Positions 8,386-17,663 of a stretch of DNA of 64,000 bases are shown in pieces. The first letter of the stretch is position 1, and every line of letters starts with the position of its first letter. The notes under the pieces are model-generated. The model was not told where the DNA came from. It saw nothing but the letters and a program-made list of their open reading frames with translations, and did no database searches. A program made the translations under genes and the position numbers. Source of the stretch: Allobrachymonas chironomi DSM 19884 (GTDB taxonomy: Bacteria; Pseudomonadota; Gammaproteobacteria; Burkholderiales; Burkholderiaceae_C); the NCBI RefSeq assembly GCF_000374625.1, contig NZ_KB894766.1, forward strand, positions 1 through 64,000. Reading direction: 5' to 3'.

Positions 8386-8429
8386 ACCGGGTTCAGGCGC
8401 GGGCGATTGAGGCCGCCGCGCCCGTTGGC

Positions 8430-8951
8430 TCAGCGCCTGTCAGTAGTATCGATGGCCTGCTGGCCGATCTTGTCCATCTCGTGCTTGAGTGCCAGCGCGT
8501 CCAGCGACGCCAACGGCAGGCTGGCAAATTCGCGGATGCGGTTGGCCATGCCATGCAGCGTGCTGTTGAAGGCGCGGCGCTTGTCGGCATCGCTACCCTC
8601 GACCGCCGCCGGATCCGGGAAGCCCCAATGGGCACTCACCGGAGAACCAGGCCAATACGGGCAGACTTCACCAGCTGCCTGGTCACACACGGTGATGATG
8701 AAATCCATTTTGGGCGCATCCGGGCCGGCAAATTCGTCCCAGCTCTTGCTGCGCAAGCCCTCTACCGGCAGATGTGAGGCCTGCAGCAGCTCCAGCGCAA
8801 ACGGGTTCACCTGGCCCGCCGGATGGCTGCCGGCGCTGTAGGCCTTGAACTTGCCCTTGCCAATAAAGTTGAACAGGGCCTCGCCCATGATGCTGCGGGC
8901 AGAGTTGCCGGTGCACAGCACCAGCACATTGAAAACACGGTCGACGGTCAT
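8430..8951 (-). CDS. arsC: Arsenate reductase (LMW-phosphatase/thioredoxin type)
   Basis: Reduces arsenate to arsenite for export. The 173-residue protein opens with VLCTGNSARS, the CX5R phosphatase loop holding the nucleophilic Cys, and has the DFIITVCDQAAGEVCPYWPG segment with the two resolving cysteines and the general-acid DP (GFPDPAA). This is the low-molecular-weight phosphatase class (thioredoxin-coupled), not the glutaredoxin type of plasmid R773. ATG 8951 overlaps the arsA stop as ATGA, so translation is probably coupled; an AGGAG site sits inside arsA. Confidence 0.95.
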   Translation of the reverse strand: MTVDRVFNVLVLCTGNSARSIMGEALFNFIGKGKFKAYSAGSHPAGQVNPFALELLQASHLPVEGLRSKSWDEFAGPDAPKMDFIITVCDQAAGEVCPYWPGSPVSAHWGFPDPAAVEGSDADKRRAFNSTLHGMANRIREFASLPLASLDALALKHEMDKIGQQAIDTTDRR

Positions 8952-10717
8952 GGGAGATTCTCCTTGTGGGTATGGGATAGGGGCAACAGGCGCGCAATGC
9001 CCACCGGCTCCTGCGCCAGCAGGGGCACCACGGCATGGCGCTGGGCGTGACACTGGGCCACAGTGGCAATTTCGCGCATTTCGTTGACAGCACGTTGACG
9101 CAACAGCGGCGAGCGGGTCTGGCTGGCAGCCACACTGTTGTTCACCACCCAGGCCCAGGGCGTGATGCCGGCGCGCTGCAAGTCGGCCTGCAGGGCGGCC
9201 GCCTCCAGCACGGGCGTGGTTTCCGCCAGCGTGACAATCAGTACCTTGGTCTGTGCCGGATCCTGCAACTGCATCATGGGGGTGGTGTAGCGCATGCCAC
9301 CGCCCCCCATCTGCCGCACGATATCGCGGTGATAGGCACCCGTGGCATCCAGCAGCAACAAGGTGTGGCCGGTCGGTGCCGTATCCATCACCACGAACTT
9401 GCGGCCAGCCTCGCGGATGGCACGCGAAAAAGCCTGGAATACGGCAATTTCCTCGGTACAGGGCGAGCGCAGGTCTTCCTCCAGCAGGGCACGGCCTTCC
9501 GCATCCAGCCCGGCCCCCCTGGTGGCCAGCACGTGCTGGCGGTAGCGTTCGGTTTCGGCATGCGAATCGATGCGGCCCAGCGTCAGGTGCTCCAGCGTGC
9601 CATCGAGCGTTTCTGCCAGATGTGCCGCCGGGTCCGAGGTGGTCAGGTGTACCGGCAACCCGCGTTGCGCCAGTTCCACCGCCACCGCGGCAGCCAGCGT
9701 GGTCTTGCCTACCCCGCCCTTGCCCATCAGCATGATCAGGCCGTGGCCTGCTGCTGCGATGTCATCCACCAGACTCGACAGGCTGGGAGCCTGCAGTCCA
9801 GGCAGCTCCGGCACCTCGGCCTTTGTCGCAGATCCTGATTGCAGCAACTGGCGCAGCGTCTCCAGTCCGACCAGGTTGAAGGGCTTGAGCGCCACTTGGT
9901 CGGTGGGCAGCGTATGCAGGGCATCGGGCCGGGCAGACAGTGCGGCTTGCTCGCGCTGCCGGATCGCGGCGGCCAGCGTGTCCTGCTCCGCCTCGGAAGC
10001 CGGAAGCACGCCATTGACCACCAGGTACTGCTGCGTCAGGCCGATATCAGCCAATTCCTGATGCGTGCGAGCCGCCTCGCGCAAGGCCGCCTGCTGGGCA
10101 CGCGCCACCAGCACCAGCCGGGTCCGCTGCGGATCGGCCAGCGCATCGACCGCGGCCTTGTACTGGGTGCGCTGCTTGTCCAGCCCGGCCAACGGCCCCA
10201 GGCAGGAAGCATCGCCCTTGCCGGCTTCCAGAAAACCGGACCACGCCCCGGGCAATTGCAGCAGACGGATGGTGTGGCCGGTCGGGGCTGTATCAAACAC
10301 GATGTGCGCAAAATCCTCCGTCAACGCGGCATCGGTCAACAGGGCGGTAAACTCGTCAAAGGCGGCAATCTCTGTGGTACAGGCACCGGACAACTGCTCC
10401 TCGATGCCCTTCACCACGGCATCCGGCAGCACCCCGCGCACCGGCCCGACAATGCGGTCCCGGTAACCTTGTGCCGCCTGTTGCGGATCGATTTCCAGGG
10501 CGGACAGGCCCGGCACGGCAGGTACCGGCACCACCCGGTTGCCAATCTCCAGGCCAAACACCTGCCCCACATTGGAAGCAGGATCAGTGCTCACCAGCAG
10601 CACGGAGCGGCCGCTCTCGGCCAGCTGCAGCGCCGTGGCACAGGCCAGCGAGGTCTTGCCCACCCCGCCCTTGCCGGTAAAGAACAGGTAGCGTGGTACG
10701 TCTTGCAGGAACTTCAT
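8948..10717 (-). CDS. arsA: Arsenite pump ATPase ArsA (two-domain)
   Basis: Cytosolic ATPase that energises arsenite export and receives As(III) from ArsD. The 589-residue protein has two homologous halves, each with a deviant Walker A (FTGKGGVGKTS at about 14 and LMGKGGVGKTT at about 331) and a switch segment of the DTAPTGHT type. Cys residues in CTTEIAAF and CTEEIAVF match the metalloid-binding positions of the family. Length is normal for ArsA (about 580-590). It lies 9 nt after arsD and overlaps arsC by 4 nt. Confidence 0.97.
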   Translation of the reverse strand: MKFLQDVPRYLFFTGKGGVGKTSLACATALQLAESGRSVLLVSTDPASNVGQVFGLEIGNRVVPVPAVPGLSALEIDPQQAAQGYRDRIVGPVRGVLPDAVVKGIEEQLSGACTTEIAAFDEFTALLTDAALTEDFAHIVFDTAPTGHTIRLLQLPGAWSGFLEAGKGDASCLGPLAGLDKQRTQYKAAVDALADPQRTRLVLVARAQQAALREAARTHQELADIGLTQQYLVVNGVLPASEAEQDTLAAAIRQREQAALSARPDALHTLPTDQVALKPFNLVGLETLRQLLQSGSATKAEVPELPGLQAPSLSSLVDDIAAAGHGLIMLMGKGGVGKTTLAAAVAVELAQRGLPVHLTTSDPAAHLAETLDGTLEHLTLGRIDSHAETERYRQHVLATRGAGLDAEGRALLEEDLRSPCTEEIAVFQAFSRAIREAGRKFVVMDTAPTGHTLLLLDATGAYHRDIVRQMGGGGMRYTTPMMQLQDPAQTKVLIVTLAETTPVLEAAALQADLQRAGITPWAWVVNNSVAASQTRSPLLRQRAVNEMREIATVAQCHAQRHAVVPLLAQEPVGIARLLPLSHTHKENLP

Positions 10718-10726
10718 GCTGCCCTC

Positions 10727-11092
10727 TCAGCAACAACGGCTGCCGGAGCAGCAGCCGGAGCCGGTATCCGTGGCAGGCGCTGCAGGCTGCGCCAGACCGG
10801 CCCAGCGCGCCAGCTCGGCACGCGCCGGATAGCGACCGGCCAGCGCCACTTCGCCACCCACCAGAATCAGTGGCAGCCCTTCCTGGCCGGAACGCTCCAG
10901 AAACGCCTTGACCACGGGCTGGCTGGCAAAAGCCAAGGGCTCCTGCGCCAGGTTGAAGCGGGTGATCTGCGCGCCCTGCTGCTGCGCCCACTCCACATCA
11001 GCCGCCAGGTTGACCAGCGTCTGGTCCACTTCGATACCACACACGCCACTGCTGCAGCACATGGCAGGATCATAAATCTGGATGGTTTTCAT
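10727..11092 (-). CDS. arsD: Arsenic metallochaperone ArsD
   Basis: Binds As(III) and hands it to ArsA. The 121-residue protein has the essential Cys12-Cys13-Cys18 set (MCCSSGVCG) and two C-terminal Cys pairs (114-115 and 120-121), the same arrangement as R773 ArsD. The thioredoxin-like core lies between. It sits between arsR and arsA; the 51-nt gap to arsR is AT-rich with two ATTGAT copies, so an extra promoter is possible. Confidence 0.95.
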   Translation of the reverse strand: MKTIQIYDPAMCCSSGVCGIEVDQTLVNLAADVEWAQQQGAQITRFNLAQEPLAFASQPVVKAFLERSGQEGLPLILVGGEVALAGRYPARAELARWAGLAQPAAPATDTGSGCCSGSRCC

Positions 11093-11143
11093 TTTAACTA
11101 TTGATCTAAAGTTGAAATATTGATGCCAAAAATACCTGTCTCA

Positions 11144-11506
11144 TTAGCAGGCCTTGTCCAGCGATGGCAGCAAAACCGCTGCGCAACCAGCCGCCTGCCG
11201 CATGTCGGCACACTGCTCGGGATGACCCGCACAGCACTCCTCGGTCAGATAGGCAATCAGATCCAGCATCAGCGGAATATTCGCCCGGTAGCGCTGAAAG
11301 CGCCCCTCCTGCTCCACGGTCAGCAAGCCGGACTGCAGCAAGGCCTTGAAATGAAAGGACAGATTGGCCGGCGGGATATCCAGCGCGGTGGCGATTTCAC
11401 CCGCTACCATACCCTCCGGTCCGCGCTCCACCAGCAGGCGGAACACATCCAGCCGGACGCCGGATGACAGGGATTCGAAGATGGCCAGGGCAGAAGCTTG
11501 CAACAT
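11144..11506 (-). CDS. arsR: ArsR-family arsenic-responsive repressor
   Basis: Winged-helix repressor (120 residues) heading the ars operon. The DNA-reading helix is in IPPANLSFHFKALLQSGLL. There is no CVC motif in the helix; instead three cysteines are C-terminal (Cys91, Cys92, Cys99 in EECCAGHPEQC), similar to the Acidithiobacillus-type As(III) site. I chose ATG 11506 because MLQASALAIFESL matches the usual N-terminus. It has no ribosome site, and a TATAGT -10 lies 7 nt upstream, suggesting a leaderless message. The longer frame (11536) would place the start upstream of that -10. Confidence 0.9.
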   Translation of the reverse strand: MLQASALAIFESLSSGVRLDVFRLLVERGPEGMVAGEIATALDIPPANLSFHFKALLQSGLLTVEQEGRFQRYRANIPLMLDLIAYLTEECCAGHPEQCADMRQAAGCAAVLLPSLDKAC

Positions 11507-11696
11507 GCTTGAACTATACAACAACTCTCTAAACAATACACCTCTTCATCACCGCCGGCTGCAACAAACATGCAAATCTGCCTCTGATCACCGGAACCGG
11601 CCCGCTAGAATGGGATGAGCACATCCGCTTATCAGCCCCATGACAGCTGTCTTTCCCATTACATCCTGACCCGGCTGCCTCCTGCCGCCGGGCGGC

Positions 11697-14453
11697 ATGG
11701 CATCGCATACCGGCATGAAGGATTCCCGCAGTACCTCCACCCCCACACCCCGCCCGTCCTGGCACACCCACAGCCCTGAACAGGTCTGCCAGCAACTCGA
11801 CACCAGCCCGCAGGGTCTGGACAGCACGCAGGCCGACGCACGGCTGCAGCTCCATGGCCCCAACCGCCTGACGCCGCCCAAGCGGCGCAGCGCCCTGCAG
11901 CGCTTCCTGCTGCAATTCCACAACATCCTGCTCTACGTGATGATGGGCTCGGCCCTGATCACGGCCCTGCTGGGGCATTGGGTGGATACCGGCGTGCTGC
12001 TGGGCGCGGTGCTGATCAACGCCATCATCGGCTACATCCAGGAGGGCAAGGCCGAAAAGGCGCTGAATGCCATCCGCAACATGCTGTCGCCGCACTGCAT
12101 CGTGCTGCGCGACGGCAGCTACCGCGAACTGGAAGCCGACCAGCTGGTGCCCGGCGATGTGGTGCTGCTGGCCTCGGGCGATCGCGTACCGGCCGATCTG
12201 CGCCTGTTGCAGGTGCACGAACTGCGGGTCGAAGAGGCAGCCCTGACCGGCGAATCGCTGCCGGTAGACAAGTCCCCCGAGGCCGTGGCCACCGATGCCC
12301 CGCTGGGTGATCGCTTCTGCATGGCCTATGCCGGCACCCTGGTGCTGTACGGCCAGGCCACCGGCGTGGTAGTGGCCACCGGCAGCCAGACCGAGCTGGG
12401 CCAGATCAACCAGATGCTGTCCGACATGGAGGCGCAGACTACACCGCTGCTGCGCCAGATCGACCGCTTTGGCAAGACGCTGGCCATCGGCGTGCTGACC
12501 ATCTCGGCACTGACTTTTGCCCTCGGCACGCTGTGGCGTGGCCATCCGGCATCGGACATGTTCATGATGGTGGTGGCGCTGACCGCCTCTGCCATTCCGG
12601 AAGGGCTGCCCGCCATCATCACCGTGGCGTTGGCGCTGGGCGTGCAGCGCATGGCCAGGCGCAAGGCCATCGTGCGTCGCCTGCCGGCGGTGGAGGCGCT
12701 GGGCGCCGTCACCGTGATCTGCTCCGACAAGACCGGCACCCTGACCCGCAACGAAATGACGGTACAGCGCGTGGTCTGCGCCGACCACACGGTATTCCAG
12801 GTCACCGGCGTCGGCTATGCCCCGCAAGGGCACTTGCAGCTGGACGATGCCCCGGTGCAGGCCAACGACTTTCCGCCCCTGCAACTGGCCATCCAGGCCG
12901 GCGTGCTGTGCAACGATGCCAGCCTGATCGAGGAAGATGGCCAATGGCAGCTCACCGGCGATCCGACCGAAGGGGCCTTGCTGGCGCTGGGGGGCAAGAC
13001 CGGCCTGCCCCAGTCGCAAGCCCGTGCCCGCTGGCCCCGCATGGACTCCATCCCCTTCGAGTCCGAGCACCGCTTCATGGCCAGCTTTCATGAAGATGCC
13101 GATGCGCAACCCTGGATCTTCGTCAAGGGCGCACCCGAGCGCATCCTGGACATGTGCGCCCACGAGATGGCGCTGGACGGCAGCCTGCAACCACTGCAGG
13201 TAGACACCTGGCGCCGCATGGCGACCGACACCGCCGCCCATGGCCTGCGCCTGCTGGGCTTGGCCATGCGCCGCGCCCGGCCACAGGGCGAACGCCTCAC
13301 GCACGACGACCTGACGCAGGACTTTGTCATGCTGGCCCTGGTCGGCATCATCGATCCGCCGCGCACCGAAGCGATCCGCGCCGTGGCCGAATGCCATCAG
13401 GCCGGCATCCGCGTCAAGATGATCACTGGCGACCATGCCGAAACCGCGCGTGCCATCGGTGCCCAGCTCGGCATTGGCGTGGGCAAGCCCTCGCTCACCG
13501 GCAACGAAGTGGCGCTGCTGGACGACAGGGAGCTGCGCCGCGTGGTGATGGAAGTGGACGTGTTTGCCCGCGCCAGCCCCGAACACAAGTTGCGGCTGGT
13601 GCAGGCGCTGCAGGACAGCGGCCAGGTGGTGGCCATGACCGGCGATGGCGTCAACGATGCGCCCGCGCTCAAGCGCGCCGATGTCGGCGTGGCCATGGGC
13701 CTGAAAGGCACCGAAGCGGCCAAGGACGCCGCCTCGGTGGTGCTGGCCGATGACCACTTTGCCACCATTGCCGCCGCCGTGCGCGAAGGCCGCGCCGTCT
13801 ACGACAACATCCGCAAGTTCATCCTGTTCATGCTGCCCACCAATGGCGGTGAGGCGCTGATCGTGATCGCCGCCATCCTGTTCCAGCTGGCCTTGCCGCT
13901 GACACCGGCACAGGTGCTGTGGATCAACATGGTCACCTCCAGTGCGCTGGGCATGGCGCTGGCGTTCGAGAAGGCCGAACCCGGCATCATGCAACGCGCG
14001 CCACGGCCGGCGCACCAGCCGCTGCTGTCAGGCTTCTTCATCTGGCGCCTGCTGCTGGTATCGGTACTGTTCATGATCGGCGGACTCGGCCTGTTCCTGT
14101 GGGAACTGCGCGCCGGCACCTCGCTGGAAGTGGCACGCACCATGACCGTGAATGCGGTAGTGGCCTGCGAGATGTTCTACCTGCTCAACAGCCGTTTCAT
14201 CCTCAAGCCGGTGCTGACCCGCGAAGGCCTGACCGGCAATCCCTATGTGCTGGCTGCGCTGCTGGCCTGCATTCCACTGCAGCTGGCCTACACCTACCTG
14301 CCCTGGATGCAGGGCATTTTCGGCTCTGCCGGCCTGAGCGCAGGCGAATGGCTCAAGGTGCTGGCGGCCGGCCTGCTGGTGTTTCTGGGAGCCGAACTGG
14401 AAAAATGGCTGCTGCGCGTCACCGGGCTGGCCCGGCGCCTGCGACTGGGCTGA
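11697..14453 (+). CDS. P2A-type cation-transporting ATPase
   Basis: A 918-residue P-type ATPase of the Ca2+/Mg2+/Na+-type branch. Order: N-terminal cation_ATPase_N region (residues 25-95), TGES (184-187), PEGLP in helix M4 (301-305, ion site), DKTGT (344-348), a nucleotide-binding domain with KGAPERIL, TGDGVNDAPALKRADVGVAMG, and a C-terminal bundle of six helices. The PEGLP motif and length resemble bacterial PMR1/SERCA-like pumps; the transported ion cannot be settled from sequence. The start is uncertain: ATG 11697 or ATG 11715 (MKDSRS), neither with a clear ribosome site. It is transcribed away from the ars operon. Confidence 0.88.
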   Translation: MASHTGMKDSRSTSTPTPRPSWHTHSPEQVCQQLDTSPQGLDSTQADARLQLHGPNRLTPPKRRSALQRFLLQFHNILLYVMMGSALITALLGHWVDTGVLLGAVLINAIIGYIQEGKAEKALNAIRNMLSPHCIVLRDGSYRELEADQLVPGDVVLLASGDRVPADLRLLQVHELRVEEAALTGESLPVDKSPEAVATDAPLGDRFCMAYAGTLVLYGQATGVVVATGSQTELGQINQMLSDMEAQTTPLLRQIDRFGKTLAIGVLTISALTFALGTLWRGHPASDMFMMVVALTASAIPEGLPAIITVALALGVQRMARRKAIVRRLPAVEALGAVTVICSDKTGTLTRNEMTVQRVVCADHTVFQVTGVGYAPQGHLQLDDAPVQANDFPPLQLAIQAGVLCNDASLIEEDGQWQLTGDPTEGALLALGGKTGLPQSQARARWPRMDSIPFESEHRFMASFHEDADAQPWIFVKGAPERILDMCAHEMALDGSLQPLQVDTWRRMATDTAAHGLRLLGLAMRRARPQGERLTHDDLTQDFVMLALVGIIDPPRTEAIRAVAECHQAGIRVKMITGDHAETARAIGAQLGIGVGKPSLTGNEVALLDDRELRRVVMEVDVFARASPEHKLRLVQALQDSGQVVAMTGDGVNDAPALKRADVGVAMGLKGTEAAKDAASVVLADDHFATIAAAVREGRAVYDNIRKFILFMLPTNGGEALIVIAAILFQLALPLTPAQVLWINMVTSSALGMALAFEKAEPGIMQRAPRPAHQPLLSGFFIWRLLLVSVLFMIGGLGLFLWELRAGTSLEVARTMTVNAVVACEMFYLLNSRFILKPVLTREGLTGNPYVLAALLACIPLQLAYTYLPWMQGIFGSAGLSAGEWLKVLAAGLLVFLGAELEKWLLRVTGLARRLRLG

Positions 14454-14479
14454 ACGACCGCCGTGCCCGGACACTCCCC

Positions 14480-14743
14480 TCAGGGCACCGGGCAGGCATC
14501 CGGCGGATCGCCCTGCAGCCGCGCCGCCAGGTCATCCACCACCACGGCCCAGTTGGCATCGCGTGCCAGCTCCTCCTTCAGGAAGTGCGCCTGGCTTTCG
14601 TTCCAGAACGGCGCATCGCACAGGTTCACACAGCTGGCATCCAGACGGTGGGTTTTCACGAACTCGGCGATCGCCTGCTCGTCATTGGGCAGACCGAGCT
14701 GGCTGAACAGCTCTTCCATGGTGTAGCCGGAAGTGGGATACAT
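14480..14743 (-). CDS. DUF2789 protein
   Basis: An 87-residue protein, close to the usual DUF2789 size. MEELFSQLGLPNDEQAIAEF and FWNESQAHFLKEELARDANWAVVVDDL match this small helical family of unknown function. Start ATG 14743 follows AAGGAGGAAAGC; the frame extends to 14827 without another ribosome site. It converges on the P-type ATPase with a 26-nt gap. Nothing in the context suggests a role. Confidence 0.75.
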   Translation of the reverse strand: MYPTSGYTMEELFSQLGLPNDEQAIAEFVKTHRLDASCVNLCDAPFWNESQAHFLKEELARDANWAVVVDDLAARLQGDPPDACPVP

Positions 14744-14875
14744 GATGCTTTCCTCCTTGCAAGTCGATGGCATGTCGTCATGCCTGCAACCATTCTGGCC
14801 TGCCGCACAGCACTTGCGTGTAGGCATTGTTCCCTAGTTGCCAGCTGGCAGCCTCTGCCGCCCGGCACGGCCCGT

Positions 14876-15790
14876 TCAGGCAGCCACCAGCGGATAGCGC
14901 AGTGCCAGCAGCTCCTGCAAGCCGAATTCGGCAGCCATGGCCTGCATGCGCTCGGTCGCGCTGCGCTTTTTCTGGCCGGTATGACGCGCCAGAATCAACT
15001 CGTTCTTCAGGCTGTGCTCCCAGCCCACCAGTTCGGTCACGGTAACGCTGTAGCCTTGCGACTCCAGATACAGGCAGCGCAGCACATTGGTGATCTGGCT
15101 GCCCATTTCGCGCGTATGCAGCGGATGGCGCCACAGCTCGGCCAGGGGCGTGCGCGACAGGTTGAAGGCCTTGTTCTGACGCAAAAAACCGGCCGTTTCC
15201 GCCTGGCAGCACGGCACCAGCACCATGTGGCCGGCCTGCTTCTGCAGGCCGAAGGCGATGGCATCGTCGGTGGCGGTATCGCAGGCGTGCAGCGCGGTCA
15301 CCACATCGATGCGTTGCGGCAAGTCGGCGCTGTGCGCCGATTCCGCCACGGTCAACGGCAGGAATTGCATGCGATCAAAACCCAGCTGCTGCGCCAGCGC
15401 CCGCGAGCGCTGCACCAGCTCCTCGCGGGTTTCGATGCCGAAAATCGTGCCCTCGGCACGCTGGCGGAAAAACAGGTCGTAGATGATGAAGCCCAGATAG
15501 GACTTGCCCGCACCGTGGTCGGCCAGCGTGATGTTGCTGCGGCCTGCGGCTTCCAGCTCCAGCAGAATCTTCTCGATAAAGCCGAACAGGTGGTAGACCT
15601 GCTTGAGCTTGCGCCGCGAATCCTGGTTGAGTGCGCCATCACGCGTCAGGATGTGCAGCTCCTTGAGCAGTGCGATTGACTGGCCGGGGCGGATGGCTTC
15701 CTGCACCTGGCGTGCCATGGCCTCGGCTTTGGACGGGCCGCGTGCCGGGCGTTCGCGGCGGCCAGCCGGCTTATTCGCCGCCGTCGCCAT
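14876..15790 (-). CDS. SAM-dependent methyltransferase (Methyltransf_32-like)
   Basis: A 304-residue protein. LADHGAGKSYLGFIIYDLF is the SAM-binding motif I region, and ALHACDTATDDAIAFG plus LVPCCQ give the Cys-containing post-motifs of the Methyltransf_32 family, found in Gram-negative bacteria and in eukaryotic proteins proposed to modify tRNA or peptides. The substrate is not known to me. Start ATG 15790 overlaps the end of the DUF1415 gene by 20 nt, so the two are probably co-transcribed. Confidence 0.8.
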   Translation of the reverse strand: MATAANKPAGRRERPARGPSKAEAMARQVQEAIRPGQSIALLKELHILTRDGALNQDSRRKLKQVYHLFGFIEKILLELEAAGRSNITLADHGAGKSYLGFIIYDLFFRQRAEGTIFGIETREELVQRSRALAQQLGFDRMQFLPLTVAESAHSADLPQRIDVVTALHACDTATDDAIAFGLQKQAGHMVLVPCCQAETAGFLRQNKAFNLSRTPLAELWRHPLHTREMGSQITNVLRCLYLESQGYSVTVTELVGWEHSLKNELILARHTGQKKRSATERMQAMAAEFGLQELLALRYPLVAA

Positions 15791-16430
15791 CGCCAGCCTC
15801 GTCGCGCTCACCGCCATCGCCAGGCTGCGGCTTGCGCCCGCCGGCCGGGCAGCGGCGCACCCATTCTTCGCCGCTGACACGGGTCTGGATGCCCAGCTGT
15901 TCCCAGCCGGCACGGCCCATGGCCTCCAGCCGCTCGATATTGTGTTCGGGAATGGCATCCACATCCGGATAGCTCTCGACCGCACGGTCGATGCTGGCCT
16001 CGCGCAGCAGGTGCAGCGTGGGGTACGGTGCCCAGTTGGTGGCGTTGCTGATGTCGTCCGGCTCGGTGTCCAGGAACTGGTAGCGCGGGTGGAAGCTGGC
16101 AATCTGCAGCTCGCCCTCCAGCCCCAGATCGGCCAGGATGTCCTCGGCGGCACCGGCAAAGTCGTTGAAATACAGGAAATCGTCGAACATGGCCGGGAAC
16201 ATCAGCAGCGTGGTTTCGCGCTCGTCCATGGGGCGCTCGGCCAGTGCCACCAGCTCGTCGTGCACCGCCTGCAAGGCGTCGTCCTCGGTCAGCGCGCCGG
16301 CCACGGCATAGTGCACCAGCTCCTTGGTGTAGGTCGCCTTGGCAAAGGGGCACAGGTTCAGGCCGATCACGGCCTGCTCCAGCCAGTGGCGGGTATCGGC
16401 CACGACGGTGTTTGCAAGATCTGTAGTCAT
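15771..16430 (-). CDS. DUF1415 protein
   Basis: A 219-residue protein beginning MTTDLANTVVADTRHWLEQAVIGLNLCPFAKA. The NLCPFA Cys motif and FHPRYQF are typical of DUF1415, a conserved proteobacterial family of unknown function. The C-terminal 25 residues are rich in Gly, Asp and Glu. ATG 16430 is preferred over 16439, which would add only three residues. It overlaps the methyltransferase gene; co-expression is likely, function unknown. Confidence 0.8.
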   Translation of the reverse strand: MTTDLANTVVADTRHWLEQAVIGLNLCPFAKATYTKELVHYAVAGALTEDDALQAVHDELVALAERPMDERETTLLMFPAMFDDFLYFNDFAGAAEDILADLGLEGELQIASFHPRYQFLDTEPDDISNATNWAPYPTLHLLREASIDRAVESYPDVDAIPEHNIERLEAMGRAGWEQLGIQTRVSGEEWVRRCPAGGRKPQPGDGGERDEAGDGDGGE

Positions 16431-16455
16431 GCGCGCCATTGTGCCACGCAGGGCC

Positions 16456-17640
16456 TCAGCGGGCTACGGCATGCGTGGTCTGCAGGCGGGCAAGCTGCAG
16501 CGCCAGCACGCAGCCCAGCACACAGGCCATGCCGGTGGCAACCCAGGTCCAGTGCCAGCCGCCCGCCACGCCGGACAGCCAGGCGACCGCGGGCGGACCA
16601 AAGAACTGGCCGATCGACGAGCCCTGCTGCATCCAGCCCACGGTGGTGGAAATCAGGCCGGCATTGGGTGCCAGGCGCGGCACCAGCACGAACATGGTGC
16701 CCGGAATCAGCCCGCCCACCAGCGAGAACAGCAACATGCCGGCATAACGCAGCTGCGGCGCAAAGTCGAAGGCGGCAAATGCCAGAAAACCGCCTATCGC
16801 CATCGCGACAAAGCCGGTGATCAGCAGCCCGGTCGGGCGCGCACCACGGTGCAGCAGGTTGCCCGCCACGATGTTGCCGATGATGTTCATCGCCGGCACG
16901 AGCGCCGTCAGCGCTCCCAGCAGCCAGCCGCTGATGCCGGCCTGGGCATAGATCGAGGGCAGGAAGCCGATCACCGCCAGCCACTGCGCGGAGTAGGCGC
17001 AAAAGGTCAGGAACAGCAACCAGGGCCCGGCGCTGGTCAGCGTCAGGCGCAGCTTGTCCACCCAGCCGCCCGACGCCGCTGCCGCTGCGGCATGTGGCGG
17101 ATCTGCCGGCACCCAGAGCCAGGCCGCCAGCAGGCACAACGCGCACAGCAGGCCGATCAGCCACCACCAGCCGGCCCAGCCGCTGGCCTGCATCACGACC
17201 GGGCCGAACAGCATCGCCAGCGCCGTGCCAAACGGCATGTACGAGCCCCAGACTCCCATCATCCGGGTGACCTGGCTTGGCGGCACGACGCGCCGGATCA
17301 GCGCCGGCGCCGCCAGCGTGGTCAGCAGAAAGCCCAGGCCCTCGACCGCGCGCAGCACCAGCAGCAGGGATGCGCTGTCTGCCCAGCCGCCCGCCAGGCT
17401 GGCTCCCGTCATCAAAGCCAGACCGCAGAGCATGGCACGGCGCAGGCCGAAGCGGTCTGTCGCCAGCCCCAGAAACAGGCCCGTGGTCAGCGTGGCCACC
17501 TGCACCAGCGACAGCAGAAAGCCGGCCTCTACCAGCGTCACGCCCAGATCACGTTGCAACACCGGCAGCGCCGGTGGCAGCTTGCCCACGATCAGCGCCG
17601 CGCACACGCCGGCCGCCATGACGATCCACGCGGCACGCAT
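16456..17640 (-). CDS. MFS transporter
   Basis: Twelve predicted membrane segments in 394 residues. The loop between helices 2 and 3 reads GLATDRFGLRRAM, the MFS signature; overall it looks like the CynX/NarK-like permease branch, substrate unknown. ATG 17640 follows GGAGGGCGGC and opens the first helix; a GTG at 17667 overlapping the dgt stop (GTGA) is the alternative and would add nine residues. It directly follows dgt, so the two may form an operon. Confidence 0.8.
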   Translation of the reverse strand: MRAAWIVMAAGVCAALIVGKLPPALPVLQRDLGVTLVEAGFLLSLVQVATLTTGLFLGLATDRFGLRRAMLCGLALMTGASLAGGWADSASLLLVLRAVEGLGFLLTTLAAPALIRRVVPPSQVTRMMGVWGSYMPFGTALAMLFGPVVMQASGWAGWWWLIGLLCALCLLAAWLWVPADPPHAAAAAASGGWVDKLRLTLTSAGPWLLFLTFCAYSAQWLAVIGFLPSIYAQAGISGWLLGALTALVPAMNIIGNIVAGNLLHRGARPTGLLITGFVAMAIGGFLAFAAFDFAPQLRYAGMLLFSLVGGLIPGTMFVLVPRLAPNAGLISTTVGWMQQGSSIGQFFGPPAVAWLSGVAGGWHWTWVATGMACVLGCVLALQLARLQTTHAVAR

Positions 17641-17663
17641 GCCGCCCTCCGGTCCGCTCACAT

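Noticed and set aside
11529-14015. Long antisense open frame of 828 codons opposite the P2A ATPase
   Set aside because: GC-rich DNA keeps antisense frames open; the product is His/Gln/Arg-rich with no domain, while the plus strand encodes a complete ATPase.
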